A DNA stretch of 64,000 nt from Streptomyces sp. YIM 130001 (GTDB lineage: Bacteria; Actinomycetota; Actinomycetes; Streptomycetales; Streptomycetaceae): NCBI RefSeq assembly GCF_003574445.1, contig NZ_KZ984551.1, positions 318,262 through 382,261 on the forward strand, in the 5' to 3' direction. Shown piece by piece: positions 34,234 to 43,037 of this stretch (within the stretch, counting starts at the first letter, position 1; each line of letters opens with the position of its first letter). The notes beneath the pieces were generated by a model that was not told the origin of the DNA, did no database searches, and saw nothing but the letters and a program-made list of their open reading frames with translations. The translations under genes and the position numbers were made by a program.

Positions 34234-34746
34234 ATGAGCGCTGACGAAATCATCGACATCGTCGACGAACAGGACCGGGTGACGGGACAGTCGCCGCGGG
34301 GTGAGGCCTACCGCCTCGGACTGCGGCACCGCTGCGCGTTCGTCCAGGTGACGGACGGCGAGGGCCGGATCTTCGTCCACCGGCGCACCCCCACCAAGCA
34401 GGTCTATCCGTCCCTGTACGACATGTTCGTCGGCGGCGTGGTCGGCGCGGGCGAGTCGTACGACGAGGCGGCCCTGCGCGAGGCGAGCGAGGAGCTCGGC
34501 GTGACCGGGCTCGCGCAGCCCGTCCCGCTCTTCAAGTTCCTGTACGAGTCCGGGCGGCACTGCTGGTGGTCGTACGTCTACGAGGTGCGCTGCGAGCTGC
34601 CGGTGCGGCCGCAGGTGGAGGAGGTCGACTGGCACGGCTTCCTGACCGAGGAGGAGCTTGCCGAGCGGCTCGACCGGTGGGAGTGGGTGCCGGACGGGCG
34701 GGTCGCCCACGACCGGCTGCGGGAGTTCCGCGGGAGCCGGCCTTGA
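34234..34746 (+). CDS. NUDIX hydrolase (IPP-isomerase-like subgroup)
   Basis: A 170-aa NUDIX protein. The Nudix box is complete: GGVVGAGESYDEAALREASEELGV, with the REXXEE metal-binding core. The N-terminus IIDIVDEQDRVTGQSPRGEAYRLGLRHR is typical of the YfcD/DR0079-like subgroup related to isopentenyl-diphosphate isomerase. It should hydrolyse a nucleoside diphosphate or a related phosphoanhydride. The ATG at 34234 is preceded by GGATGACCGG only, so the ribosome site is weak. Confidence 0.88.
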   Translation: MSADEIIDIVDEQDRVTGQSPRGEAYRLGLRHRCAFVQVTDGEGRIFVHRRTPTKQVYPSLYDMFVGGVVGAGESYDEAALREASEELGVTGLAQPVPLFKFLYESGRHCWWSYVYEVRCELPVRPQVEEVDWHGFLTEEELAERLDRWEWVPDGRVAHDRLREFRGSRP

Positions 34747-34792
34747 GGTCCGGAGCATCGGCCGGGACGGACGACGTGCGGGCGAGGACGGG

Positions 34793-35197
34793 GTGGAACG
34801 CGTGAGCGGGTTCGTGGAGTCGTTGCGCCTGTGGTTCTCGCCGGAGCGGGTGCGCGAGGAGGGCGATACGCCGGACTACCGCTTCTCGCTCGCCAACGAG
34901 CGCACCTTTCTGGCGTGGATCCGCACCGCGCTCGCCCTGGTCGGCGGCGGGTTCGCGGTCGACCAGTTCCTGCCGGACCTGCGCTGGGGGATGCGGGTGG
35001 CGCTCGCGCTGGTACTCCTCGCGACGGGCGCGCTGTGCTCGCTGCGTGCCGTGAACCACTGGGTGCGGTGCGAGCGGGCGATGCGGCGCGGTGAGGATCT
35101 GCCGGTGTCGCGGTTCCCGGCGCTGCTCAGTCTCGCGGTGGGTCTGGTCGCCCTGGTGATGGTCGCGGTGGTGCTGGTCGGCTGGAACGGCCGGTGA
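34793..35197 (+). CDS. DUF202/YidH family membrane protein
   Basis: A 134-aa protein with three membrane helices after the conserved RFSLANERTFLAWIRTALALVGGG block that defines DUF202. The function is unknown. GTG 34793 is chosen, with GTG 34802 as an alternative. It overlaps the next gene by 4 bases (GTGA), and that neighbour is a second DUF202 protein, so the pair probably forms a heteromer. Confidence 0.85.
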   Translation: MERVSGFVESLRLWFSPERVREEGDTPDYRFSLANERTFLAWIRTALALVGGGFAVDQFLPDLRWGMRVALALVLLATGALCSLRAVNHWVRCERAMRRGEDLPVSRFPALLSLAVGLVALVMVAVVLVGWNGR

Positions 35198-35520
35198 GCA
35201 CCGCGCCGGACGCGGGGCGGCGTGATCCGGGCCTGCAGCCGGAGCGGACCCGCCTCGCGTGGCGGCGCACCACGCTGACCTGCACGGTGGCGGCGGTCCT
35301 CGCCGGCCGGCAGGCGCTGCACGAGGAGGCGGGGGCCCTCGCGCAGGTGGCGGCGGCCTGCTCGTTCCTGTTCTGGCTGGCGTTCATCGCCGTGGCTCAC
35401 CGCCGTATTCGCGAGCTGTCGCGTTCCCACCGGCCCGGTGCGCCGCCCCCGCTGACCGTGGCGGCTGCGGCGCTGTGCACGGTGGGCCTGGCGGCCTTCG
35501 CGGTGGGCGTGGTGCTCTGA
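35194..35520 (+). CDS. DUF202 family membrane protein, second copy
   Basis: A 108-aa protein with the shorter DUF202 signature (QPERTRLAWRRTTLTCTVAA) and three membrane helices. It is translationally coupled to the 134-aa DUF202 protein. Paired long/short DUF202 genes are common in actinobacteria; the role is unknown. Confidence 0.82.
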   Translation: MSTAPDAGRRDPGLQPERTRLAWRRTTLTCTVAAVLAGRQALHEEAGALAQVAAACSFLFWLAFIAVAHRRIRELSRSHRPGAPPPLTVAAAALCTVGLAAFAVGVVL

Positions 35521-35663
35521 CGCGGGGGTGGCGGCGCGTGCCCACGCCGGCAGAGCGCCGCGCCCCGCAGCGGCGACTCGGCCCCGAATCCCCGGGGCAG
35601 GGATATCCCCGGGCCCGGACGCCGGACGAGAATCGGATCACGTTCCGCCCAGGCACTGGACGG

Positions 35664-35679
35664 CATACCGACTGGTCGG
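35664..35679 (+). promoter_or_regulatory. Operator-like sequence CATACCGACTGGTCGG
   Basis: Sits 42 bases upstream of the kinase gene. The first 13 bases, CATACCGACTGGT, recur at 41565-41577 (other strand) and 59296-59308, each close upstream of a gene start. The dyad style (ACC...GGT with extensions) is that of TetR-family operators controlling lipid or fatty-acid catabolism. Confidence 0.65.
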
Positions 35680-35720
35680 CATCATTCTCTCCAGAGTCCC
35701 TACCCCGAGGAGCCACCCGC

Positions 35721-36743
35721 ATGACCGCAGAGCAGCCCCCAGGCCTCGATCTCGACCGGCTGCGCAGCCATCTGGACCGCGAACTGCCCGGCCTGGTGCG
35801 CGGCCCGCTCGACGGACGGCTGATCGAGGGCGGCCGGTCGAATCTGACGTACGCCGTCAGCGACGGCACCGAACGGTGGGTGGTGCGCAGGCCGCCGCTC
35901 GGCCATGTCCTGGCCACCGCGCACGACATGAAGCGCGAGCACCGCGTCATCAGCGCCTTGCACCCGACGGCGGTGCCGGTGCCGCGCACGTTGCTGTTCT
36001 GCGAGGACGAGGAGGTGACGGGCGCGCCGTTCTACGTCATGGAGTTCGTGGCGGGGACCCCGTACCGCACCGCCGAGCAGCTCACCGCGATCGGGCCGGA
36101 GCGGACCCGGGAGGCGGTGCTCGGGCTGGTCGACACTCTGGTGGAGCTGCACGCGGTCGACCCCGGCGAAGCGGGGCTCGCCGACTTCGGGCGGCCCGAG
36201 GGCTTCCTCGACCGGCAGCTGCGGCGCTGGGGCAAGCAGTTGGACGCCTCGCGCAACCGCGAACTGGCCGGCGTCGACGAGCTGCACGCGGCTCTCGGCC
36301 GTGAGCTGCCCGTCTCCCCCGCTCCGACCGTGGTGCACGGCGACTTCCGCCTCGACAACGTCCTGGTCGACGAGGAGCAGAGGATCCGCGCCGTCCTCGA
36401 CTGGGAGATGTCCACGCTCGGCGATCCGCTGACCGACCTGGGCCTGCTGGTGATGTACAGCCTGGAACTCGAGGTGGACAACTCCCCCATCAACACGACC
36501 GCTTCGGCGCCGGGCCACCCGGATCCCGCGGAGCTGATCGAGCGGTACGCCGCGCGCTCGGGGCGCGACGTCACCGCCGTCTCCTGGTACACGGCCTTCG
36601 CCTGGTTCAAACTCGCGGTGATCCTCGAGGGCATCCACTACCGCTACACCCTGGGCCAGACCGTCGGCGCGGGCTTCGACCGCATCGGCGATCTCGTCCC
36701 GGTCTTCATCGAGCACGGCCTCACGACCCTCCAGGAAGGCTGA
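35721..36743 (+). CDS. Aminoglycoside-phosphotransferase-like kinase, 4-hydroxyacyl-CoA kinase candidate
   Basis: A 340-aa protein kinase-like-fold phosphotransferase. VVHGDFRLDNVLVD (catalytic Asp and Asn) and AVLDWEMSTLGDP (metal-binding Asp) are intact, with the N-lobe RPPLGHVLATAHDMKREHR. The SNLTYAV and RPPLG patterns belong to the ACAD10/ACAD11 kinase group rather than to antibiotic resistance enzymes. It is followed after 6 bases by an acyl-CoA dehydrogenase, giving the two halves of ACAD11. A 4-phosphorylated acyl-CoA intermediate, as in levulinate and 4-hydroxyacid degradation, is the inference. Confidence 0.8.
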   Translation: MTAEQPPGLDLDRLRSHLDRELPGLVRGPLDGRLIEGGRSNLTYAVSDGTERWVVRRPPLGHVLATAHDMKREHRVISALHPTAVPVPRTLLFCEDEEVTGAPFYVMEFVAGTPYRTAEQLTAIGPERTREAVLGLVDTLVELHAVDPGEAGLADFGRPEGFLDRQLRRWGKQLDASRNRELAGVDELHAALGRELPVSPAPTVVHGDFRLDNVLVDEEQRIRAVLDWEMSTLGDPLTDLGLLVMYSLELEVDNSPINTTASAPGHPDPAELIERYAARSGRDVTAVSWYTAFAWFKLAVILEGIHYRYTLGQTVGAGFDRIGDLVPVFIEHGLTTLQEG

Positions 36744-36749
36744 CGCGCC

Positions 36750-37964
36750 ATGGACTTCGCATTCGACGCGACGACAGAGGAACTCCGCGAGAAGCTGCTC
36801 GCCTTCATGGACGAGCACGTCCACCCGGCGCAGACGGTCCTGGCGGAGCAGCACGCGAAGCTGGACTCGCCCTGGCAGACGCCGCCGGTGGTCGAGGAGT
36901 TGAAGGCGCAGGCGCGCCGGCAGGGCCTGTGGAACCTCTTCCTGCCGGACCCCGAGCACGGCGCGGGGCTGACCAACCTGCAGTACGCGCCGCTGGCCGA
37001 AATCACCGGTCGCAGCCCGCAGTTGGCCCCGACGGCACTGAACTGCGCGGCACCCGACACCGGGAACATGGAGGTGCTCACCCAGTTCGGCTCCCCGCAG
37101 CAGCAGGCGGACTGGCTGAAGCCGCTGCTCGAGGGCGAGATCCGGTCGGCGTTCGCGATGACCGAACCGGAGGTGGCCTCGTCCGACGCGACGAACATCG
37201 AGACCCGGATCGAGCGGGACGGCGACAGCTATGTCATCTCCGGCCGCAAGTGGTACATCTCCGGTGCGATGAACCCGAACTGCAAGATCTTCATCGTGAT
37301 GGGCAAGACCGATCCCGAGGGCTCGGACATCCGCCGTCAGCAGTCGATGATCCTGGTCCCGCGGGACACCCCGGGCCTCGAGGTGCGCCGGGCCATGCAG
37401 GTGTACGGCTACGAGGACCACTGGCACGGCGGGCACGCGGAGGTCGTCTTCGACCGTGTGCGGGTACCGGCGACGAACCTCATCGGCGAGGAGGGCGGCG
37501 GCTTCGCGATCGCCCAGGCACGGCTCGGGCCGGGCCGCATCCACCACTGCATGCGCCTGATCGGGATGGCGGAGCGCGCCATCGAGCTGATGTGCCGTCG
37601 GGCCGTGACGCGTACCGCGTTCGGCAAGCCGCTGGCCCAGCAGGGCGCGGTACAACAGTGGATCGCCGACGCCCGGGTGGCCGTGGAGCAACTGCGGCTG
37701 CTCGTCCTGAAGACCGCCTGGCTGATGGACACGGTGGGCAACCGCGGTGCGCACACCGAGATCCAGTCGATCAAGATCGCCACTCCGCGCACGGTGGTGG
37801 ACATCATCGACCGCGCGGTGCAGTTGCACGGCGCGGGCGGCGTCAGCCAGGACTTCCCGCTGGCCGAGCTGTGGGCAGGTGCCCGCACCCTGATGCTCGC
37901 GGACGGGCCCGACGAGGTGCACCAACGCTCGTTGGCGCGGCGGGAGTTGAAGAAGTACATGTGA
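36750..37964 (+). CDS. Acyl-CoA dehydrogenase, ACAD10/ACAD11-like
   Basis: A 404-aa flavoprotein dehydrogenase of normal length. AFAMTEPEVASSDATNI (FAD/substrate block), WYISGAMNPNCKI and RTAFGKPLAQQGAVQQWIADARV are present. The usual LYEGTSQIQ catalytic loop is replaced by LADGPDEVHQ, the mark of the ACAD10/11 subgroup, whose base comes from elsewhere. It is 6 bases downstream of the kinase gene and must be co-transcribed. Predicted role: processing of phosphorylated 4-hydroxyacyl-CoA into beta-oxidation. Confidence 0.87.
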   Translation: MDFAFDATTEELREKLLAFMDEHVHPAQTVLAEQHAKLDSPWQTPPVVEELKAQARRQGLWNLFLPDPEHGAGLTNLQYAPLAEITGRSPQLAPTALNCAAPDTGNMEVLTQFGSPQQQADWLKPLLEGEIRSAFAMTEPEVASSDATNIETRIERDGDSYVISGRKWYISGAMNPNCKIFIVMGKTDPEGSDIRRQQSMILVPRDTPGLEVRRAMQVYGYEDHWHGGHAEVVFDRVRVPATNLIGEEGGGFAIAQARLGPGRIHHCMRLIGMAERAIELMCRRAVTRTAFGKPLAQQGAVQQWIADARVAVEQLRLLVLKTAWLMDTVGNRGAHTEIQSIKIATPRTVVDIIDRAVQLHGAGGVSQDFPLAELWAGARTLMLADGPDEVHQRSLARRELKKYM

Positions 37965-38053
37965 GGCACGGCGGGTGCGGCGCCCCGCTCGGCGTCTCAC
38001 CCGCACGGCGGTGACGCCTCGTCCCCGGCCGTCCGGCGTGCTGGACTGGCCGC

Positions 38054-38401
38054 ATGGTCTTCCACGCGGTGATCGCGGCCGACGTACAGGGCAGGATCCG
38101 GCACTGGGACGAGGGCGCGGAGCGGCTGTTCGGCCACCGCTCCGGCGAGGCGCTCGGCCGGAGCCTGGATCTCGTCGTGCCCGAGCATCTCCGTGAGGCC
38201 CACTGGGCCGGCTTCCACCGGGCGATGGCGCACCCCGAGGTGAAGGACCTCGCCGCGGACCTGCCCGTCCTGTGTGCCGACGGCGAGGTGCGGACGTACG
38301 CGGGGCGGCTCCTCGTGATCAGCGACGGCCTGGGCACAGCGCTCGGGGCGACGGCGGTGTATGCCTCCGAGGGCAGCACCGGGGTCGCCCCGTTCGGCTG
38401 A
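38054..38401 (+). CDS. Single PAS-domain protein
   Basis: A 115-aa protein consisting of one PAS domain: VIAADVQGRIRHWDEGAERLFGHRSGEALGRSL is the classic PAS core, and RLLVISDGLGTALGATAVY ends the fold. There is no output domain, so it could sense a ligand and act through a partner, or be a remnant of a larger signalling protein. It stands 89 bases after the acyl-CoA dehydrogenase. Confidence 0.8.
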   Translation: MVFHAVIAADVQGRIRHWDEGAERLFGHRSGEALGRSLDLVVPEHLREAHWAGFHRAMAHPEVKDLAADLPVLCADGEVRTYAGRLLVISDGLGTALGATAVYASEGSTGVAPFG

Positions 38402-38435
38402 TCTCCTGATGCCGCGGCCGTCCGCCCTCGGGCGT

Positions 38436-39035
38436 TCAGGGCCGCAGTGACCGCAGCAGCAGGTCCGCGAGGTGGTCCGCGACCTCGCGCGGGGTGAGCG
38501 GACCCTCGGGGCGGTACCAGGTCGACAGGTGGTGCACCGAGCCGAAGTGGTAGTCCACCACCAGGTCCGCGGGGGTCGCATCGGAGAAGACGCCCGAGCG
38601 CTGTCCCTCCTCGACCAGGGCGCGGAAGCGTTCGTGGTAGCGCCGCCGTTCGGCCCGTACCTGCTTGTTCTTCTCGGGGCTCAGCTGGTGCATCGAGCGG
38701 AAGAAGATCGATGCGTCGTCCAGGTTGTCGATGGTGGTGACGACGACGTCGGCGGCCGCGTTGCGCAGCCGGGTCTCGATCGGTTCGTCGGCGCCGGCGA
38801 CCGCGTCGAGGCGGTCCTGCTGGAGCCTCAGGAGCCGGGCGTAGACCTCGTGCAGCAGGTCTTCCTTGGAGCCGAAGTAGTGGTACAGGGCACCCTTGGT
38901 GACACCCGCGGCCTCGACGATCTCCTGGACCGAGGTCCGGTCGTACCCCTGCTCCGCGAAGAGCCGGGTGGCGGCCGCCAGGAGCCGCTGCGGTACGGGC
39001 GTGGCCCCGTCCGTCGTCCTAGGCACTGCCGCCAC
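38436..39035 (-). CDS. TetR/AcrR family regulator
   Basis: A 199-aa regulator. The HTH is at about residues 30-60 (TSVQEIVEAAGVTKGALYHYFGSKEDLL). The C-terminal part (YFHSVHHLSTWYRP-like region) is TetR_C, ligand unknown. It is the last gene of a minus-strand SDR, acyl-CoA synthetase, TetR operon and is the best candidate for binding the CATACCGACTGGT site in front of that operon and of the kinase/ACAD operon. GTG 39035 or GTG 39026 are both possible starts. Confidence 0.88.
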   Translation of the reverse strand: MAAVPRTTDGATPVPQRLLAAATRLFAEQGYDRTSVQEIVEAAGVTKGALYHYFGSKEDLLHEVYARLLRLQQDRLDAVAGADEPIETRLRNAAADVVVTTIDNLDDASIFFRSMHQLSPEKNKQVRAERRRYHERFRALVEEGQRSGVFSDATPADLVVDYHFGSVHHLSTWYRPEGPLTPREVADHLADLLLRSLRP

Positions 39036-39056
39036 CTGCCTTTCGTGAACTGGAAT

Positions 39057-40715
39057 CTAGGGGCGGGAACGCAGTTCCCGCCGGAGGATCTTCCCACTTG
39101 CCGTCTTGGGCAGTTCGGGCAGGACCTCGACTTCCCGCGGGTACTTGTACGCGGCCAGCCTGTCCTTGCAGTACGAGGCCAGTTCGCCCGGGTCCACGGC
39201 TACGCCCGGGCGGAGGCTGACGTACGCGCGTACCGACTCACCGCGGTAGGTGTCGGGCACGCCGACGACCGCTGCCTCGCGGACCGCGGGGTGGGTGTAC
39301 AGCACGTCCTCCACCTCCCGTGGCCAGACCTTGAAGCCGGACGCGTTGATCATGTCCTTCTTGCGGTCGACGACGTACAGCCAGCCGTCGCGGTCCATGA
39401 ACCCGATGTCGCCGGTGCGCAGCTCCCCGTCGGGGAAGCCCTCGGCGGTGGCCTCCGGACGGCGCCAGTAGCCGGGGACGACCTGGGGGCCGCGCACCGC
39501 GATCTCCCCGTGCTCCCCGAGCGGCACGTCCCGGCCCTGCTCGTCGACGATGCGTACGACGCCGTCGGGGCCGGGGACGCCCACGGACAGCGTTCCGGAT
39601 TCCGGGTCGACGGGCGCCTCGTGCTGCGGGGGTACGGAGGCGCAGGGCGCGGTGCACTCGGTGAGGCCGTAGCCGTTGCGCAGCGAGGGTCCGAACCCGG
39701 CACGGAACTTCTCCACCAGAGCGGGCGGCAGGGGCGCACCGCCGGAGGAGACGACCTGGAACGAGGCGAAGTGCCCGGGGGTGGCGGCCGGGTGTGCGGC
39801 GAGCGCCATGAAGGCGGTCGACGGACCGACCGTGTAGGCGGGCCGGTGCTCGGCGAAGGCGTCGAGCACGACGCCGGCCTCGAACCGGTAGGCGAGGACG
39901 AGGGTGCCGGCGTTGGCGAAACACGCGGCGAGCTCGCAGACCATGCCGGTGATGTGGAAGAGCGGAGCGAGCGCGAAGTACCCCCGGCCTGCGGGTATCG
40001 GGAGTCCGGTGCGCTGGCGCTCGGCGTTGTAGGTGATCCCGCCGTGCAGGTTGGTGGCGCCCTTCGGGGTGCCGCTGGTGCCGGAGGTGTAGCTGATCAG
40101 GGCGATGTCGTCGGCCGTCGGCTCGCGGTCGGCGGGCGCCGGCAGGTCCGCGCGGGCGATGGTGAGCAGGTCATCGGCGTCGTCGGCGACCTGCAGCCGC
40201 TCGAAGTCGAGGACCCGCTGGTCGTCCCGGGTCTGCAGATCGCGCTCGCAGGCGGTCAGCACCAGGCGTACGGAGGAGTCCGCGGCCGTCTCGCGCAGAT
40301 ACCCGTCCCAGGCGCGGTCCGCGCAGACCAGGGCGGTGACCTCGGCGTCGTCGAGGACGTGGCGGACCTCGGCGGATTTGTACATCGGGTTCACCGGGAC
40401 GACGATCGCGCCTGCCTTCCAGGCGCCGAGCAGCGCGAGGACGAAGTGCGGCGAGTTCTGCAGCATGATCGCGACCCGGTCGCCGCGCTCGAGGCCCCGG
40501 GCCGCGAGGTGTCCGGCGACGGAGTCGGAGAGCGCGTCGGTCTCCGCGTAGCTCAGGCGCGCGTCGAAGTAGGCGAGCGCGGCGCGCTCCGGTGCCTCGG
40601 CGGCGGCGGTCCTGAAGGCCCGCACCACGGAGGCCGGTGGATGGACGGGCGCCCGCTGCGCGTCGCTGAGGAGGGCGAGCCAGGGCCGGTCGCGGTAGGT
40701 CGTCGTGCCGGTCAC
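39057..40715 (-). CDS. Acyl-CoA synthetase (AMP-forming)
   Basis: A 552-aa ANL-superfamily ligase. The motifs are all present: SYTSGTSGTPKGA (P-loop), GYGLTECTAP, the TGDIGFMDRDGWLYVVDRKKDMINASGFKVWP hinge region in pieces, and the catalytic C-terminal Lys in TASGKILRREL. It activates a medium- or long-chain carboxylic acid as CoA thioester. It overlaps the upstream SDR by 4 bases (GTGA) and precedes TetR by 21 bases, so all three are one operon. Confidence 0.92.
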   Translation of the reverse strand: MTGTTTYRDRPWLALLSDAQRAPVHPPASVVRAFRTAAAEAPERAALAYFDARLSYAETDALSDSVAGHLAARGLERGDRVAIMLQNSPHFVLALLGAWKAGAIVVPVNPMYKSAEVRHVLDDAEVTALVCADRAWDGYLRETAADSSVRLVLTACERDLQTRDDQRVLDFERLQVADDADDLLTIARADLPAPADREPTADDIALISYTSGTSGTPKGATNLHGGITYNAERQRTGLPIPAGRGYFALAPLFHITGMVCELAACFANAGTLVLAYRFEAGVVLDAFAEHRPAYTVGPSTAFMALAAHPAATPGHFASFQVVSSGGAPLPPALVEKFRAGFGPSLRNGYGLTECTAPCASVPPQHEAPVDPESGTLSVGVPGPDGVVRIVDEQGRDVPLGEHGEIAVRGPQVVPGYWRRPEATAEGFPDGELRTGDIGFMDRDGWLYVVDRKKDMINASGFKVWPREVEDVLYTHPAVREAAVVGVPDTYRGESVRAYVSLRPGVAVDPGELASYCKDRLAAYKYPREVEVLPELPKTASGKILRRELRSRP

Positions 40716-41530
40716 CGGGAAGACTCCTCCCACTTGCGCTGGATGCGGTTCATTCCGCCGAGCCAGCGCTCGGGTTCGGCGGCGCGGGCCTGGTAGTACG
40801 GGCCGACCTCGGGGTGCGGGAGGATCAGGAAGCGGTCCTCGGCGATCCCGTGGAAGAGCGCGTCCGCGACGTCCTCCGGCTCGATCGCGGTCGGTGCGAG
40901 CACCAGCTCGCCGGCGGACCCGGCGGCGGTGAGCATGTCGGTACGTACGCCCTGGGGGCAGATCGCGTGCACCTTCACACCGCGGTGCCGGTAGGTGAGC
41001 GACAGCCATTCGGCGAAGGCGAAGGCGCCGTGCTTGGTGACCGAGTAGGGAGCGGCGCCGACCATGGTGAGCAGTCCGGCCGCCGAGACGGTGGAGACGA
41101 ACCGGCCCTCGCCGCGCTCGAGCCAGCCGGGGAGCAGGGCGCGTGCCGCCCGGACGTGTGCCATCACATTCACGTTCCAGGCGGTGTCCCAGACCTCTTC
41201 CTCGGCGGCTTCGGTGCCGCCGGAGGCCACGCCGGCGTTCGCGCAGTAGACGTCGACGGTGCCGTCGAGTGCGGCCAGGGCCTCGGTCACGATCGCCGAT
41301 GCGTCGCCGGGTACGGCGACGGCGCCGATCTCGTCGGCGACCGCCTTCGCCCGGTCCACGTCCAGGTCGTTGACCACGACGCGGGCGCCCTCGGCGGCGA
41401 ACCGCCGGGCGAGCGCGGCGCCGATCCCGCCTCCCGCGCCGGTGACGACAACTCCCTTGCCCTGCAGCGCGTCCATCGGCTGCGAAGCGTCCTGCTCGTG
41501 TGTCGTGTCCTTCTCGTGCGGCGTACTCAT
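40712..41530 (-). CDS. Short-chain dehydrogenase/reductase
   Basis: A 272-aa SDR with an N-terminal extension of about 20 residues, then VVVTGAGGGIGAALARRFAAEG, CANAGVASGG and the active site Tyr/Lys in APYSVTKHG. ATG 41530 follows GAAGGAGAT. As first gene of the SDR-ligase-TetR operon it probably oxidises a 3-hydroxyacyl-CoA or an alcohol/acid intermediate. The operator copy at 41561-41577 is 34 bases upstream. Confidence 0.88.
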   Translation of the reverse strand: MSTPHEKDTTHEQDASQPMDALQGKGVVVTGAGGGIGAALARRFAAEGARVVVNDLDVDRAKAVADEIGAVAVPGDASAIVTEALAALDGTVDVYCANAGVASGGTEAAEEEVWDTAWNVNVMAHVRAARALLPGWLERGEGRFVSTVSAAGLLTMVGAAPYSVTKHGAFAFAEWLSLTYRHRGVKVHAICPQGVRTDMLTAAGSAGELVLAPTAIEPEDVADALFHGIAEDRFLILPHPEVGPYYQARAAEPERWLGGMNRIQRKWEESSR

Positions 41531-41560
41531 CGATCTCCTTCGAACGACCCGAGATCGCAG

Positions 41561-41577
41561 ACTAACCAGTCGGTATG
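41561..41577 (-). promoter_or_regulatory. Operator-like sequence (CATACCGACTGGT copy)
   Basis: The + strand reads ACTAACCAGTCGGTATG; reversed it is CATACCGACTGGTTAGT. It shares 13 bases with the sites at 35664 and 59296 and precedes the operon containing the TetR gene at 38436, suggesting autoregulation. Confidence 0.65.
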
Positions 41578-41687
41578 TGATCCGGGAAGGGGTCGTCGGG
41601 CCCCGCTCCGGTCCGGCTCGTTCCCCGGGGCGCGGCCGACGACTAGCGTGCGTGCTCATGTCACCTCGCGATCAAGGAGGGCACTAC

Positions 41688-42968
41688 ATGAACCTGTCCA
41701 GACGGGGCCTGCTCGCCGCCACCACAGCCTCTGCGGCGGCCGGTGCGATGGCTGCCGCCACTCCCGCGGCCGCCGCGGCGGACCGGGGCCACGGTGGCGG
41801 CCGTCGGCTGCGTACCGGCTACGAGCGGCTCGCCGCGGACGGCTACCGGCTGCTCGCCGGCCGCCGCGTCGGCATCGTGACCAACCCGACCGGTGTGACC
41901 CGCGGCGGCCCCACGGGCGGTGGAGTCCAGCACATCGTCGACGAGATGCACGCCGACGAACGGATCGACCTGACCGCGGTGTTCGGCCCCGAGCACGGCT
42001 TCCGCGGCACCGCACAGGCGGGCGGCTCCGAGGGACGCTACGACGATCCGGCGACCGGTCTGCCCGTCTACGACACGTACCAGGTCAGTGGGCAGCCGCT
42101 CGCGGACATCTTCACCGAGTCGGGCGTCGAGACCGTCGTCTTCGACATCCAGGACGCGGGCGCCCGTTTCTACACGTACATCTGGACGCTCTACGACTGC
42201 ATGGAGGCGGCGGCGCTCGCCGGTCTGCCCTTCGTGGTCCTCGACCGGCCGAATCCGGTGACCGGGCGTGCGGCGCTCGGGCCGGTGCTGCACAAGGAGT
42301 TCGCCACGTTCGTGGGGCGCGAGCCGATCTCGCAGGCGCACGGGTTGACGGTGGCGGAGCTGGCCCGGCTCTTCAACGGCGAGTTCCTGAAGAAGCCGGT
42401 CGAGCTGGAGACCGTGTGGATGTCGGGCTGGCGGCGCGACGACTTCTTCGACGCCTCCGGCCTGCCGTGGGTGCCGCCGAGTCCGAACATGCCGACACCC
42501 GAGACCGCGGTGGTCTACTCGGGCACCTGCCTGTTCGAGGGCACCAACCTCTCCGAGGGCCGCGGCACCACCCGGCCGTTCGAGCTGCTGGGCGCCGAGG
42601 GCATCGACCGCAAGTGGGCCGAACTCGCGAACCGGGTGGAACTGGACGGGGTCGACTTCCGCGAGGCGTACTTCGAGCCCACGTTCTCCAAGTTCGAGGG
42701 CAAGACGGCCGGCGGTGTACAGATCCATGTGTACGACCGCGAGGCCTTCGACCCGGTACGGACCGGGATCGCGCTGCTGATCACGGCCAAGCAGGCGTGG
42801 AGCGGCTTCGCCTGGCGCGAGGACAACTGGATCGACAAGCTGACCGGTTCGACCCGGGTGCGCACGATGATCGACGCGGGCGCGGACACCGACGAGGTGG
42901 TCGGCGGCTGGCAGGACGAGCTGGCGGACTTCCGGGCGGTGCGGCGCAGGTATCTCGAGTACCGCTGA
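41688..42968 (+). CDS. namZ: Exo-beta-N-acetylmuramidase NamZ-like (DUF1343)
   Basis: A 426-aa secreted protein. A twin-arginine-type signal (NLSRRGLLAATTASAAAGAM, ending AAAAA) precedes the DUF1343 domain: RVGIVTNPTGVTRG, FGPEHGFRG, VFDIQDAGARFYTYIWTL, VLDRPNPVTG and SGTCLFEGTNLSEGRGTTRPFE. These are the conserved blocks of the Bacillus NamZ family, which removes MurNAc from cell-wall fragments. ATG 41688 follows AAGGAGGGC. It may serve cell-wall recycling in this organism; Glu/His catalytic residues appear intact. Confidence 0.88.
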   Translation: MNLSRRGLLAATTASAAAGAMAAATPAAAAADRGHGGGRRLRTGYERLAADGYRLLAGRRVGIVTNPTGVTRGGPTGGGVQHIVDEMHADERIDLTAVFGPEHGFRGTAQAGGSEGRYDDPATGLPVYDTYQVSGQPLADIFTESGVETVVFDIQDAGARFYTYIWTLYDCMEAAALAGLPFVVLDRPNPVTGRAALGPVLHKEFATFVGREPISQAHGLTVAELARLFNGEFLKKPVELETVWMSGWRRDDFFDASGLPWVPPSPNMPTPETAVVYSGTCLFEGTNLSEGRGTTRPFELLGAEGIDRKWAELANRVELDGVDFREAYFEPTFSKFEGKTAGGVQIHVYDREAFDPVRTGIALLITAKQAWSGFAWREDNWIDKLTGSTRVRTMIDAGADTDEVVGGWQDELADFRAVRRRYLEYR

Positions 42969-42990
42969 CACAGCGGCCGTTGTACGCGAA

Positions 42991-43024
42991 CGGGGCTCGC
43001 CCGGAGACGTCCGGGCGAGCCCCG
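42991..43024. terminator. Bidirectional terminator hairpin
   Basis: A perfect 14-bp stem (CGGGGCTCGCCCGG, 42991-43004; CCGGGCGAGCCCCG, 43011-43024) with loop AGACGT, in the middle of the 69-bp gap between the convergent namZ and penicillin-acylase genes. Confidence 0.88.
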
Positions 43025-43037
43025 ATGCCGGTTCGGC

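Noticed and set aside
35721..36743. Aminoglycoside resistance kinase
   Set aside because: The subgroup motifs match the ACAD10/11-linked kinases and the adjacent gene is an acyl-CoA dehydrogenase, so resistance is unlikely.
38054..38401. Truncated histidine kinase
   Set aside because: The PAS domain is complete with its own start, and no kinase remnants lie in any frame beside it; a stand-alone PAS protein is the simpler reading.
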